Source: Hyphomicrobiales bacterium
GTDB lineage: Bacteria; Pseudomonadota; Alphaproteobacteria; Rhizobiales; Beijerinckiaceae
Length of the DNA stretch: 64,000 nucleotides
NCBI GenBank assembly: GCA_027488155.1
Contig: JAIYCE010000098.1
Location: forward strand, 1-64,000
Direction: 5' to 3'
Shown one piece after another: positions 8,123 through 16,659 of this stretch (positions within the stretch are counted from its first letter, which is position 1; every line of letters begins with the position of its first letter). The position numbers and the translations under genes were made by a program. Under the pieces are notes generated by a model, which was not told where the DNA came from, did not search any database, and worked only from the letters and a program-made list of their open reading frames with translations.

Positions 8123-9085
8123 ATGTCCGACAAGATCCCCGTGACCGTTCTGACCGGCTATCTCGGCGCTGGAAAGACCACCCTACTCAACCGCATCCTG
8201 ACCGAGGAACACGGCAAGAAATACGCCGTCATCGTCAATGAATTCGGCGAGGTCGGCATCGACAACGATCTCGTTGTCGGGGCGGATGAAGAAGTGTTCG
8301 AAATGAACAATGGCTGCATCTGCTGCACTGTGCGCGGCGACCTCATTCGCATCATCGAAAATCTGATGAAGCGGCGCGGCAAATTCGACGCCATTATCGT
8401 CGAGACAACCGGTTTGGCCGACCCGGCGCCTGTGGCGCAGACATTCTTCGTCGACGAAGATTTGTCGGCCCGTTCGCGCCTCGATGCCGTTGTCACCGTC
8501 GTCGATGCCAAATGGCTTGCCGACAGGTTGAAGGATGCGCCCGAGGCTAAAAATCAAATCGCGTTCGCAGATGTGATCTTGATCAATAAGACCGACCTCG
8601 TGTCGGAAGAGGCGCTTGCGCAAGTTGAAAAGCAGATCCGCGCGCTCAACCCCTATGCGAAACTTCACCGCACTGTGAAATCGAACATCGAACTCGATAA
8701 GGTACTTGGCCGCAATGCGTTCGATCTCGACCGGATTCTCGATATTGCTCCGGATTTCCTCGATGAAAGCGGTGCACATCACCATCATGACGATGAGATG
8801 CAGTCCGTATCGTTCACGGCCGGCGAGGTCGATCCTGACAAATTCATGCCGTGGATCAATGAATTCACGCAAGTCGAGGGGCCAAAGATTTTGCGCTCGA
8901 AAGGCATCCTTGCTTTCAAGGACGAACCACGCCGTTTCGTCTTCCAAGGCGTGCATATGATTCTTGACGGCGATCTGCAGCGCCCATGGCGTGACGGCGA
9001 AAAACGCCAATCGAAAATCGTCTTTATCGGTCGCGCTCTTGATCGCGACGCGATCAAAAAAGGTTTCGAGGCTTGCCTTGTCTGA
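8123..9085 (+). CDS. COG0523 (CobW/ZNG1-type) GTPase, zinc-associated
   Basis: A 320-residue G3E-family GTPase. Walker A is GYLGAGKTT (12-20); the metal motif CxCC is GCICC with Cys65, 67 and 68; the base-specificity motif is NKTD near 155; a short His stretch (AHHHHDDE) near 220 precedes the CobW C-terminal domain. Zur-controlled members act as zinc chaperones or insertases for zinc enzymes under zinc limitation. It follows znuA by 21 bases, so it belongs to the same operon, and this argues for zinc rather than cobalt or nickel. Confidence 0.9.
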   Translation: MSDKIPVTVLTGYLGAGKTTLLNRILTEEHGKKYAVIVNEFGEVGIDNDLVVGADEEVFEMNNGCICCTVRGDLIRIIENLMKRRGKFDAIIVETTGLADPAPVAQTFFVDEDLSARSRLDAVVTVVDAKWLADRLKDAPEAKNQIAFADVILINKTDLVSEEALAQVEKQIRALNPYAKLHRTVKSNIELDKVLGRNAFDLDRILDIAPDFLDESGAHHHHDDEMQSVSFTAGEVDPDKFMPWINEFTQVEGPKILRSKGILAFKDEPRRFVFQGVHMILDGDLQRPWRDGEKRQSKIVFIGRALDRDAIKKGFEACLV

Positions 9086-10085
9086 TACGCCCAACGCGGC
9101 TTCGCCGGAGTTCACATCGCTGACCGAACATGTCGCGCCGCTCGCGGCAGAGGGTCATGTCCTGCATGCCGCTTTCGTCAAGAACGAGCCTGTGCTCGTC
9201 TTGGCTGAAGGCGAGATCGTTATTGGAGAGCGACGTGTCGCACCCCATCGGGATAGTGGCATTCTTGTCGCAGCCTGCGATCGCGATGGCATCTACACGG
9301 GTGGAGACGATGGCAAGATCATCCGCACTCTTGCCTCAGGCGAGAGCGAAACGCTCGCACATGAGAAGGGCAAATGGATCGATGCGCTCTGCGTGAAGGG
9401 CGACGCTGTGGCCTGGGCGACCGGCAAGACCGTGTCCGCGCGCGATGGCAAAGGCCAGATCAAATCGACTGTAATGGCAACGACTCCGCAAGGGCTTTGC
9501 TTCCTGCCGAAGGGTTATCGGCTTGTGATCGGCCAATATGGCGGGGTTGCATTGTGGTTTCCAAATGTAGACGCCGCGGCCGAGAAGCTTGAATGGAAAG
9601 GCGCGCATATCGATGTGACAGTGTCGCCCGATGGCCGCTTCATCGTGACCTCCATGCAGGAGAACGCGTTGCATGGCTGGCGATTTGCCGACAAGAAAGA
9701 TATGCGCATGACGGGTTATCCGTCGAAGACGCGCTGTTTCTCCTGGTCGCATGATGGCGAATGGCTTGCGACCTCGGGCGCGGATGCAGCGATCGTCTGG
9801 CCATTTCAGGACAAGGATGGGCCGATGGGTAAGGCGCCAAAGGAACTCGGCGTACGCAGTTCCAAGGTTTCCTCCGTCGCCTTCCATCCGAAAGCCCTGG
9901 TCGTGGCAATTGGCTACGAGGATTCTTGCGTGCTGATGTGCCGCTTCACCGATGCGGCTGAATTGCTCGTACGCCGCGCCTCGCGCATGGATGGCAAAAT
10001 CAGTGCTATGGCATGGGACGAGGCTGGACGCCGTCTCCTCTTTGGCACCGAGGGTGGCGCGGCTGGAATTCTGACATTGCCTTAA
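9078..10085 (+). CDS. WD40-repeat protein, last gene of the zinc operon
   Basis: A 335-residue beta-propeller protein. WD-type blades are visible at the C-terminal half: VSPDGRFIVTSMQENALHGW, SWSHDGEWLATSGADAAIVW, VAFHPKALVVAIGYEDSCVL, MAWDEAGRRLLFGTEGGAAG. No signal peptide is seen, so it is probably cytoplasmic. The only sensible start is TTG at 9078, with GAGG about 6 bases upstream, overlapping the GTPase gene by 8 bases. Coupling to the COG0523 gene suggests a scaffold or partner role for the GTPase; that is inference. Confidence 0.82.
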   Translation: MSDTPNAASPEFTSLTEHVAPLAAEGHVLHAAFVKNEPVLVLAEGEIVIGERRVAPHRDSGILVAACDRDGIYTGGDDGKIIRTLASGESETLAHEKGKWIDALCVKGDAVAWATGKTVSARDGKGQIKSTVMATTPQGLCFLPKGYRLVIGQYGGVALWFPNVDAAAEKLEWKGAHIDVTVSPDGRFIVTSMQENALHGWRFADKKDMRMTGYPSKTRCFSWSHDGEWLATSGADAAIVWPFQDKDGPMGKAPKELGVRSSKVSSVAFHPKALVVAIGYEDSCVLMCRFTDAAELLVRRASRMDGKISAMAWDEAGRRLLFGTEGGAAGILTLP

Positions 10086-10181
10086 GGCTCGCGCACTCAT
10101 GGCGAGGAGCCTGCGCAGCGGGCATCTCAAGCCACGAAGACGTTTTGCGCGAGCGAATTGACCTCAGTCGCCTTTCAAGAC

Positions 10182-10199
10182 GGAACGCTTGCGCGTTCC
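10182..10199. terminator. Possible hairpin terminator between converging genes
   Basis: A perfect 7-bp stem GGAACGC, TTGC loop, GCGTTCC lies between the ends of the zinc operon and the glucan gene. T-runs are weak on both sides, so it may act only partly or with Rho. Confidence 0.4.
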
Positions 10200-10246
10200 T
10201 CCTCAACATCATGGTAATCGGGCGCCTTCATTGTTCTCTACGCCAA

Positions 10247-11836
10247 TCACTCAGCCTTCCACGGAAACGTCCATGTTTCCGTCAGCGCGCGATTGCCGGA
10301 TTTCAAGAAGGCGCGCAGATCGGTGGATTGGCCCTTCTCCAATTGCACGTCGATACCCGCCCGGAAGCCGTCGATCTTCGGATTCGGGATGAGGAAGGTA
10401 CGCAGGATCTTACCATTCGTTGCGGTGGGCACGATCTGCACCTTGTCAGGCTCGTTCATGTAGTAAGCCAGATCGCCGCCGGTGAAATCGACAATGAACC
10501 GACGCGTACCCGGGCCGATCGTTTCGGATGAGCCAAGAGCTTTTGCCTGCGTCTGATAGGTGTTGAGTGCCATGCCGCCCGGATGCATCGCCATCTCGTC
10601 GGCCAGCGCGGTAATTCTATAACCATAGACAATTTCACGACCCTGTTCAGCTGGAGCTTTTGGCACCCAATACGCCGTTACATTGTCGTTGGTCTCATCA
10701 TTGGTCGGAAATTCGACCAGCTCGATTGTACCTTCGCCCCAATTCTCGCGCGGCTCGACCCAATAGCTCGGTCGTAATTCATAAGCGAGATCGAGGTCTT
10801 GATAATGCTCGAAGATACGGTCGCGCTGCATCAGACCGAAGCCCTTCGGATTATTGTCGGTAAAGACCGAGACCGAAAATTCCTTCGGATTCCGCAACGG
10901 TCGCCAGATCCATTCGCCAGCGCCTGTCTTCATTAGAAGACCATCGGAATCGTGCAGCTCGGGACGGTAATCTTCATTGAAGCGGCGATCATTCTCGCCG
11001 ATGAAAAACATCGACGTGAGCGGCGCAATACCCAGCTTCACATTAGGCTTGCGCATGAAAAGTGTTGCCGTGACATCGCAGACCGTGTTGGTCGACGGGT
11101 AGATGAAGAATTGATAAGCGCCCGTGGCCGATGGACTGTCGAGCAGCGCATACACAACCGCACGTTCAGCATCAGCGGCAGGTTGTTCGATCCAAAAGTC
11201 GCGGAAGACTGGAAATTCCTCGCCAGTGACGCTGCCGGCGCTGATGGCAAGGCCGCGCGCAGAGAGACCATAGCGCTGCTTGCGACCCAGGAAGCGGAAA
11301 TAGCTCGCGCCCAGAAACGAGACGAGTTCGTCCTGCACGCGCGGATCGTTGAGCGGATAATGCAGACGAAAACCGGCAAAGCCGAGCGTGGTCGGCAAAG
11401 CGCGTTCGAACTTGTTCTTACCGTAATCGAACAAAGTTGCCGAGTACGGCACGGGCGCAGCAATGCCATCGCGCACAATGTTCACCGTCACCGGACGCGT
11501 GAACAGGAAACCCGGATGGAACATGTGCATCCGGTATGGGCCCTGCGCCGTCAGGAGCGCCTTGTCCGGGCGGAAACGTATATCGCGATACGAATCAAAA
11601 TCGAGCTTGGCGAGCGCGTCAGGCAGCGCGGGCGGATTGGCCTCATGGGGAAGGCCAGCCAATTCGCGTGCCTTGCGGATGACGTCCTGATAGCCGAAGC
11701 GCGGTGTAGGCGCCGGCGCGGTACCGGGCGTTGGCGGCACAGGCTGCTGGGCGAAAGCATCCCGGGGGGCCGCGAGAATCGCGGTGCCTAGAGCGGAGAG
11801 CGAGGCAACAAACTGGCGGCGGTCGACAGACGACAT
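10247..11836 (-). CDS. Periplasmic glucan biosynthesis protein OpgG/OpgD (MdoG) family, Tat-exported
   Basis: A 529-residue member of the OpgG/MdoG family, needed for making osmoregulated periplasmic glucans. The N-terminus carries a twin-arginine signal (DRRQFVASLSALGTAILAA), as in OpgD rather than Sec-exported OpgG. A Pro-rich linker follows, then the family domain beginning FGYQDVIRKARELAG and including SYFRFLGRKQRYGLSARGLA and YDLAYELRPSYWVEP-like sequence. No membrane glucosyltransferase (opgH) lies in the window, so the partner must be elsewhere. Whether it matches OpgG or OpgD in function is open. Confidence 0.9.
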   Translation of the reverse strand: MSSVDRRQFVASLSALGTAILAAPRDAFAQQPVPPTPGTAPAPTPRFGYQDVIRKARELAGLPHEANPPALPDALAKLDFDSYRDIRFRPDKALLTAQGPYRMHMFHPGFLFTRPVTVNIVRDGIAAPVPYSATLFDYGKNKFERALPTTLGFAGFRLHYPLNDPRVQDELVSFLGASYFRFLGRKQRYGLSARGLAISAGSVTGEEFPVFRDFWIEQPAADAERAVVYALLDSPSATGAYQFFIYPSTNTVCDVTATLFMRKPNVKLGIAPLTSMFFIGENDRRFNEDYRPELHDSDGLLMKTGAGEWIWRPLRNPKEFSVSVFTDNNPKGFGLMQRDRIFEHYQDLDLAYELRPSYWVEPRENWGEGTIELVEFPTNDETNDNVTAYWVPKAPAEQGREIVYGYRITALADEMAMHPGGMALNTYQTQAKALGSSETIGPGTRRFIVDFTGGDLAYYMNEPDKVQIVPTATNGKILRTFLIPNPKIDGFRAGIDVQLEKGQSTDLRAFLKSGNRALTETWTFPWKAE

Positions 11837-12414
11837 GCGGGCAATTTCCAGGTCTGCGCGGGCTCATTCCCGCGCCACTTCCACACATAGAGGAGCGTGC
11901 GCGTCGATTCCAGCGTGGCGAAGGCAAGACCCGTTTCAGACAGGCGGAAGATTCTGCGGGTGCGACAAAAAAAATACTTGAACCGCGAAAACAATATCCC
12001 TATTTGTCCCTCTGCCCAATTTCGCACGTGCCTGTGGCCGCGTGCCAGTTGGTGGGCATCCGGACAAGAGGCCGGACAGCCGCCCGGGCGACCCACTCCT
12101 TCTGGGGTCGCACGATTATCAACTGGCAGCCGGAGGCGAAAACCGGCGCACTCCGTTCTCAACGGGGGACGCGGCTTAAAGCAACGACGGAGCGGGCTTT
12201 TTTGGTCTCTCTTTGCCCTCCAAAGGCAAAGTAACCGAAGAGGCTTGTCCATCTTGCCAGGCGTGCGGACGGGGTCTCCCCATCCAATCCAAGGCAGCAC
12301 ATCGGGTGATCTCACCTCGACGCGGCGTCTCCATCGCGCCGTGAGGAGGGACCGTCACCGGGGCTTGTAACCTTGTGGCGCTTACGCGCCCATAGACCTT
12401 GGGGAGGCTGTGCT
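11837..12414 (+). promoter_or_regulatory. Long structured leader upstream of the decarboxylase gene (speF-motif candidate)
   Basis: The 578 bases before the decarboxylase gene hold no convincing gene but several perfect hairpins: arms 12088-12094/12105-12111 (GCGACCC/GGGTCGC), 12129-12133/12143-12147 (GCCGG/CCGGC), 12305-12309/12312-12316 (GGTGA/TCACC) and 12077+300 region 12377-12381/12386-12390 (GGCGC/GCGCC). The last lies just before the GGGGAGG ribosome-binding site. Alphaproteobacterial ornithine decarboxylase genes are known to carry a conserved cis-acting RNA, the speF motif, at this place. Assignment to that motif is inference and needs a covariance-model search. The glucan gene promoter (minus strand) should lie at the left end. 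Confidence 0.55.
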
Positions 12415-13545
12415 ATGACCGCACGCATCCGTGAATTTCTCCGCACCCGCCGCGAGGATGGGCCCTGCGTCGTCGTCGACCTCGATGTCGTGCGCGATAA
12501 TTACCGTGCCTTTTCGCACGCTCTGCCGGATACCCGCGTCTTTTACGCCATCAAAGCGAACCCGGCGCCAGAGATCCTGCGGCTGCTTGCGGCGCTCGGG
12601 TCCTGCTTCGATGCGGCCTCGGTGGTCGAGATCGAATTGGCGCTCGCTGCCGGAGCCACGGCCGATCGCATCTCGTTCGGCAACACGATCAAGAAGGAGC
12701 GCGATGTCGCGCGAGCCTACCAGCTCGGCGTGCGCCTCTTCGCGGTCGACTGCATTGCGGAAGTCGAGAAAATCGCCCGTGTCGCTCCCGGCGCGAAAGT
12801 TTTCTGCCGCATCCTGTGCGACTGCGCCGGTGCCGAATGGCCGCTGTCGCGGAAGTTTGGCTGCGTGCCCGAAATGGCGACAAATGTGCTGGAACAGGCC
12901 CACCGCCTCGGTCTCGAAGCCTATGGCGTCTCCTTCCATGTCGGCTCACAGCAGACGAACACGGGCGCTTGGGATATCGCTTTGGCCTCCGCCTCGGCGA
13001 TCTTCCGCGAATGTGCCGAGCGCGGCATCCACCTGCGCATGGTCAATCTCGGCGGTGGTTTCCCTGCCCGCTATCTGAAGCCGGTGCCGGGGGTCGAATC
13101 GTATGGTAGCGCGATCTTCCGCGCACTCACGCGGCATTTCGGCAACCGCTTGCCGGAAACGATCATCGAGCCGGGCCGTGGCATGGTTGGCGACGCTGGC
13201 ATCATCGAAACGGAAGTCGTTCTTGTCTCGAAGAAGAGCGATGAAGACGAAGTGCGCTGGGTCTATCTCGACATCGGCAAGTTCGGCGGTCTCGCCGAGA
13301 CGATGGATGAATCGATCCGCTATCCGATCCGTACCGTCCACGATGGCGGCGAGATGGCGCCTTGCGTGCTTGCAGGGCCGACCTGCGACTCGGCCGACGT
13401 TATGTACGAGAAGGTTCCGTACATGCTGCCCGTGAGCCTTGAGATCGGCGATAAGGTGCTGATCGAAGGCACAGGCGCTTACACGACCACCTATTCCGCG
13501 GTGGCGTTCAACGGCTTTCCGCCGCTGAAGTCCTACGTGATCTGA
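12415..13545 (+). CDS. Type III PLP-dependent ornithine (or ornithine/lysine) decarboxylase
   Basis: A 376-residue fold-type III (alanine-racemase-like) decarboxylase that makes putrescine from ornithine, or cadaverine from lysine. The PLP lysine is Lys47 in FYAIKANP; glycine-rich phosphate binding is NLGGGFP; EPGR near residue 257 and the catalytic Cys324 in GPTCDSADVM are present. Length fits the bacterial eukaryote-like ODC group. The ATG at 12415 follows GGGGAGG; an upstream in-frame start at 12373 lacks a ribosome-binding site. Homospermidine synthase two genes downstream would use its product putrescine. Translation is probably controlled by the long leader. Confidence 0.9.
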   Translation: MTARIREFLRTRREDGPCVVVDLDVVRDNYRAFSHALPDTRVFYAIKANPAPEILRLLAALGSCFDAASVVEIELALAAGATADRISFGNTIKKERDVARAYQLGVRLFAVDCIAEVEKIARVAPGAKVFCRILCDCAGAEWPLSRKFGCVPEMATNVLEQAHRLGLEAYGVSFHVGSQQTNTGAWDIALASASAIFRECAERGIHLRMVNLGGGFPARYLKPVPGVESYGSAIFRALTRHFGNRLPETIIEPGRGMVGDAGIIETEVVLVSKKSDEDEVRWVYLDIGKFGGLAETMDESIRYPIRTVHDGGEMAPCVLAGPTCDSADVMYEKVPYMLPVSLEIGDKVLIEGTGAYTTTYSAVAFNGFPPLKSYVI

Positions 13546-13676
13546 AGATCTCTATCTGAAAGATCTTGGGACTTTTGGGGCCGGCTCCCGCCGGCTCCGC
13601 CTTTCCAGAACCCTTCTGTTCTCTCCGCGTGGGCAGCCTCTCGAGGCCTCCGTCGACGCGGGAAAGGAGCTTGCGA

Positions 13677-14225
13677 ATGAAAATCGAAACCGTCTCTGTG
13701 CGGCTGGAAAAGCGCCGCGACGCCACTGCCCGCGAGGCCTTGCTGGATGCAGCTTTCGGCGATACGCGCTTTGAGAAGACCTGCGAGCGCCTGCGCGAAA
13801 CAAACCGCGCGGCCGAAGGCTTGTCGCTCGTCGCCATCAAGAACGGGCGCTTGGTTGGTACGCTCAGGCTCTGGCCGGTTGTGACCGGTGATGGCCGCTC
13901 TGTGCTGCTGTTGGGCCCGCTTGCCGTTGATGCCGCTGAGCGCTCGGCAGGCATTGGTGCGCGGCTCATGCGGCTTGCGATCAAGCGTGCGCGACGCGCG
14001 GGGCATAAGGCCATCCTGCTCGTCGGCGATGCACCCTATTATGCTCGTTTCGGCTTCTCGCCTGCATTGACGCGCGATCTCGATCTCCCAGGCCCAGTTG
14101 ACCGGAGCCGCTTTCTCGGACTCGAACTGGTCTCAGGTGCCCTGAAAGGTGCATCCGGCGTATTGCAACCTGCGGCTGTCATGCCGCTGTCGCAGAAGGC
14201 CGCCAATTTCCGCCTTGCTGCATGA
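13677..14225 (+). CDS. GNAT-family N-acetyltransferase
   Basis: A 182-residue GNAT acetyltransferase resembling the YhbS-type (COG3153) group. Acetyl-CoA-binding sequence is visible as GPLAVDAAERSAGIGARLMR near residues 80-100, followed by HKAILLVGDAPYYARFGFSPA. The ATG at 13677 has GGAAAGGAG upstream; the frame extends further but without coding character. Between the decarboxylase and homospermidine synthase genes it may acetylate a polyamine or amino acid, but this is only a context guess. A strong terminator follows it. Confidence 0.85.
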   Translation: MKIETVSVRLEKRRDATAREALLDAAFGDTRFEKTCERLRETNRAAEGLSLVAIKNGRLVGTLRLWPVVTGDGRSVLLLGPLAVDAAERSAGIGARLMRLAIKRARRAGHKAILLVGDAPYYARFGFSPALTRDLDLPGPVDRSRFLGLELVSGALKGASGVLQPAAVMPLSQKAANFRLAA

Positions 14226-14248
14226 ACCCCGCAGCGCCTTGACCTTAT

Positions 14249-14286
14249 GGGCGCGACCTTGTTTGAAGGCCGCGCCCTTTTTCTTT
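14249..14286 (+). terminator. Intrinsic terminator after the acetyltransferase gene
   Basis: GGGCGCGACCTT, GTTTG loop, AAGGCCGCGCCC, then TTTTTCTTT. The near-perfect 12-bp stem with a T-run separates this unit from homospermidine synthase, which therefore needs its own promoter or read-through. Confidence 0.92.
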
Positions 14287-14317
14287 GATCACCCTCTATC
14301 GCAGGATTTTCGTTGAA

Positions 14318-15754
14318 ATGACCCAGCATCCCATACATGGCCGCATCGACGGCCCGATCGTGATGATCGGATTCGGTTCCATCGGTCGCGGCACGCTGCC
14401 TCTCATTGAGCGTCATTTCAAATTCGACAAATCGAAGCTGACCGTGATCGACCCGTCAGATGCCGACCGACATTTGCTCGAAAAGCATGGTGTGAAATTC
14501 ATCCATCAGGCCGTGACGAAGGACAATTACAAGCATCTCCTCGGTCCGCTGCTGACGGAAGGTCCCGGGCAAGGTTTCTGCGTCAATCTCTCGGTCGACA
14601 CCTCCTCGCTCGACATCATGAAATATTGCCGCGAGATCGGCGCACTTTACATCGATACCGTGGTCGAACCTTGGGTCGGCTTCTATTTCGATAAGTCGAA
14701 AGGTCCAGAATCGCGTTCCAACTATGCGCTCCGCGAAACGGTGCTCGCCGAGCGCCGCGCCAATCCGGGTGGGACTACAGCCATTTCGTGCTGCGGTGCC
14801 AATCCTGGCATGGTGTCTTGGTTCGTCAAGCAAGCGCTCGTCAATCTGAAGAACGACCTTGGTGTGAAGGGTGACGAACCGACGACGCGCGAAGGCTGGG
14901 CGAAACTCGCGCAGTCTTTAGGCGTTAAGGGCATCCACATCGCGGAACGCGATACGCAACGTGCGCGCGATCCAAAACCGCACCAGATGTTCGTCAACAC
15001 ATGGTCAGTCGAAGGTTTCGTATCAGAAGGCTTGCAACCGGCAGAACTCGGTTGGGGCACGCATGAACAATGGATGCCGGACAATGCACGCACCCATGCG
15101 ACGGGATGCGGCGCGGCGATCTATCTGTTGCAGCCCGGCGCCAACACGCGTGTGCGCTCATGGACGCCGACGGCGAAAGCGCAGTATGGCTTCCTCGTCA
15201 CGCATAATGAATCGATTTCCATCGCGGATTATCTCACCGTGCGCGACGCGAATGGCAAGGCGATCTACCGGCCGACCTGCCACTATGCGTACCATCCGTG
15301 CAATGACGCCGTTCTCTCGCTGCATGAAATGTTCGGGCAGGAAGGCGTACGCCAACCGGAATGGAAGATTCTCGACGAAAACGAGATCGTCGACGGCATC
15401 GACGAATTGGGCGTGCTGCTCTATGGCCATGGCAAGAACGCTTATTGGTACGGTTCTCAGCTCTCGATCGAAGAAACGCGGATGATTGCTCCGTATCAGA
15501 ACGCGACAGGCCTGCAGGTGTCATCCGCCGTCCTTGCTGGCATGGTCTGGGCCCTGGAAAATCCGAATGCCGGGATCGTCGAAGCCGACGACATCGACTA
15601 CAAGCGCTGCCTTGAAGTTCAGACGCCTTATCTTGGACCGGTCGTCGGCCATTATACGGACTGGACGCCGCTCGATCATCGCCCGGGCCTCTTCCCAGAG
15701 GATATCGACACCAAGGATCCTTGGCAGTTCCGCAACATCCTTGTACGAAATTGA
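14318..15754 (+). CDS. hss: Homospermidine synthase
   Basis: A 478-residue enzyme that makes sym-homospermidine from two putrescines (or putrescine and spermidine) with NAD as a prosthetic group; it is typical of alphaproteobacteria. The N-terminal Rossmann site is VMIGFGSIGRG (residues 15-25); characteristic sequence includes CCGANPGMVSWFVKQAL and the C-terminal catalytic region around YAYHPCNDAVLSLHE. Length matches the family (about 477-480). The ATG at 14318 is chosen because the conserved MTQHPIHGRIDGPIVMIG-like start aligns there. With the decarboxylase upstream it forms a two-step polyamine pathway. Confidence 0.95.
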   Translation: MTQHPIHGRIDGPIVMIGFGSIGRGTLPLIERHFKFDKSKLTVIDPSDADRHLLEKHGVKFIHQAVTKDNYKHLLGPLLTEGPGQGFCVNLSVDTSSLDIMKYCREIGALYIDTVVEPWVGFYFDKSKGPESRSNYALRETVLAERRANPGGTTAISCCGANPGMVSWFVKQALVNLKNDLGVKGDEPTTREGWAKLAQSLGVKGIHIAERDTQRARDPKPHQMFVNTWSVEGFVSEGLQPAELGWGTHEQWMPDNARTHATGCGAAIYLLQPGANTRVRSWTPTAKAQYGFLVTHNESISIADYLTVRDANGKAIYRPTCHYAYHPCNDAVLSLHEMFGQEGVRQPEWKILDENEIVDGIDELGVLLYGHGKNAYWYGSQLSIEETRMIAPYQNATGLQVSSAVLAGMVWALENPNAGIVEADDIDYKRCLEVQTPYLGPVVGHYTDWTPLDHRPGLFPEDIDTKDPWQFRNILVRN

Positions 15755-15758
15755 TTTG

Positions 15759-15786
15759 AAAGCGCCCTTCGGGGCGCTTTTTTTTG
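15759..15786 (+). terminator. Intrinsic terminator after hss
   Basis: AAAGCGCCC, TTCG tetraloop, GGGCGCTTT followed by an uninterrupted T-run to 15785. Confidence 0.94.
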
Positions 15787-15841
15787 CGGCAACAAGTTCC
15801 TCGCTTGTGCGTTGCCTTTAAAGGCGCTCACAAAAGGGACC

Positions 15842-16192
15842 ATGGCCATGAAAGGGCTTGTTGTGGTAGCTGCACTTGCTGCTTTGGGACTTTCTGGCTG
15901 CCAAACCGGAATAAGTTATGCCGATGCGCAAGCGTCATGCGAAACGCAGGGTTATCGCGTTGGTACAAAACGTTTCCAAAGCTGCATGGATAATGTCTAC
16001 CGCTACACGTCTTCGACGACAGCTGTCACTTTCGGTGTGGTGGACGAGCCAGTTTACGTTGCGCCCGGCCCTGTTGTGTTCGAAGGATATTATGGAGCTC
16101 CGGCCTATTATGGCAGGCGATATTACGGCAGCCCTAATTATGGTAACTCCTATTATGGCAGACCTTATTACGGCAGGCCGTACTGGCGCTAA
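15842..16192 (+). CDS. Small lipoprotein with Tyr/Gly-rich tail
   Basis: A 116-residue predicted lipoprotein. The lipobox is LGLSGC with the lipidated Cys near residue 20 after a short hydrophobic signal. The middle holds two further Cys (SCETQGYR and RFQSCMDNV). The last 35 residues repeat YYG/YYGRP units (YYGAPAYYGRRYYGSP). AGGG sits 6 bases before ATG 15842; ATG 15848 is an alternative. I do not recognise the family; attachment to a membrane with an extended Tyr-rich tail is what the sequence shows. Confidence 0.78.
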   Translation: MAMKGLVVVAALAALGLSGCQTGISYADAQASCETQGYRVGTKRFQSCMDNVYRYTSSTTAVTFGVVDEPVYVAPGPVVFEGYYGAPAYYGRRYYGSPNYGNSYYGRPYYGRPYWR

Positions 16193-16282
16193 AGCCTTGA
16201 AGGCTGCTGCTTAATTTTTGCGTCTTGCCGAACGGCAATGAATGGCTAACGTGGCGCATTGGTCTCCTGTGGAGTTGAAGCT

Positions 16283-16555
16283 ATGCGTATGTGTGCCGCG
16301 ATTTTACTCGGTCTTATGAGCATGCCTGTCGCATGGGCCGATGAGAAGAAGGCACAATCGTGTGCACAGAGCCTGCAAGGCGAACCGAAGCTGATTTATG
16401 ACGTCAGCGCGGCGGCGGTGGCGGCGGGAGGCGATGTCAAGGACACGCTCGAATCAAAGACACGTTCCCTCGTCATGGACGGCAAGGTGACGCGAAGCTC
16501 CGCACGCGCATCAGCAGAGGCCGCTGGCTCCTGCCTCAAGCTGATGAAGTCTTGA
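16283..16555 (+). CDS. Small exported protein of unknown function
   Basis: A 90-residue protein with signal peptide MRMCAAILLGLMSMPVAWA, then a mature part of about 71 residues containing two Cys (QSCAQSLQ and GSCLKLMK) that could form a disulfide, and a Ser/Arg/Ala-rich helix. GGAG lies before the ATG. It is not recognised. Confidence 0.68.
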   Translation: MRMCAAILLGLMSMPVAWADEKKAQSCAQSLQGEPKLIYDVSAAAVAAGGDVKDTLESKTRSLVMDGKVTRSSARASAEAAGSCLKLMKS

Positions 16556-16659
16556 TGTGCTAGCCGTTCGAGCGCCACTCGTTTTCATGCCTCTGTTTTT
16601 GCGTGAACAGGATAGCAAGTTTTTGGACGATCATGATGGACGGCCATTAAGGACGATGA

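Noticed and set aside
8183-9115. 310-codon minus-strand frame
   Set aside because: It is the antisense of the COG0523 GTPase, which has clear P-loop, CxCC and NKTD motifs.
11731-12370. Open frames of 150-175 codons in the leader before the decarboxylase gene
   Set aside because: Frames on both strands overlap each other, are Arg/Pro/Ser-rich, lack ribosome-binding sites and run through the hairpins.
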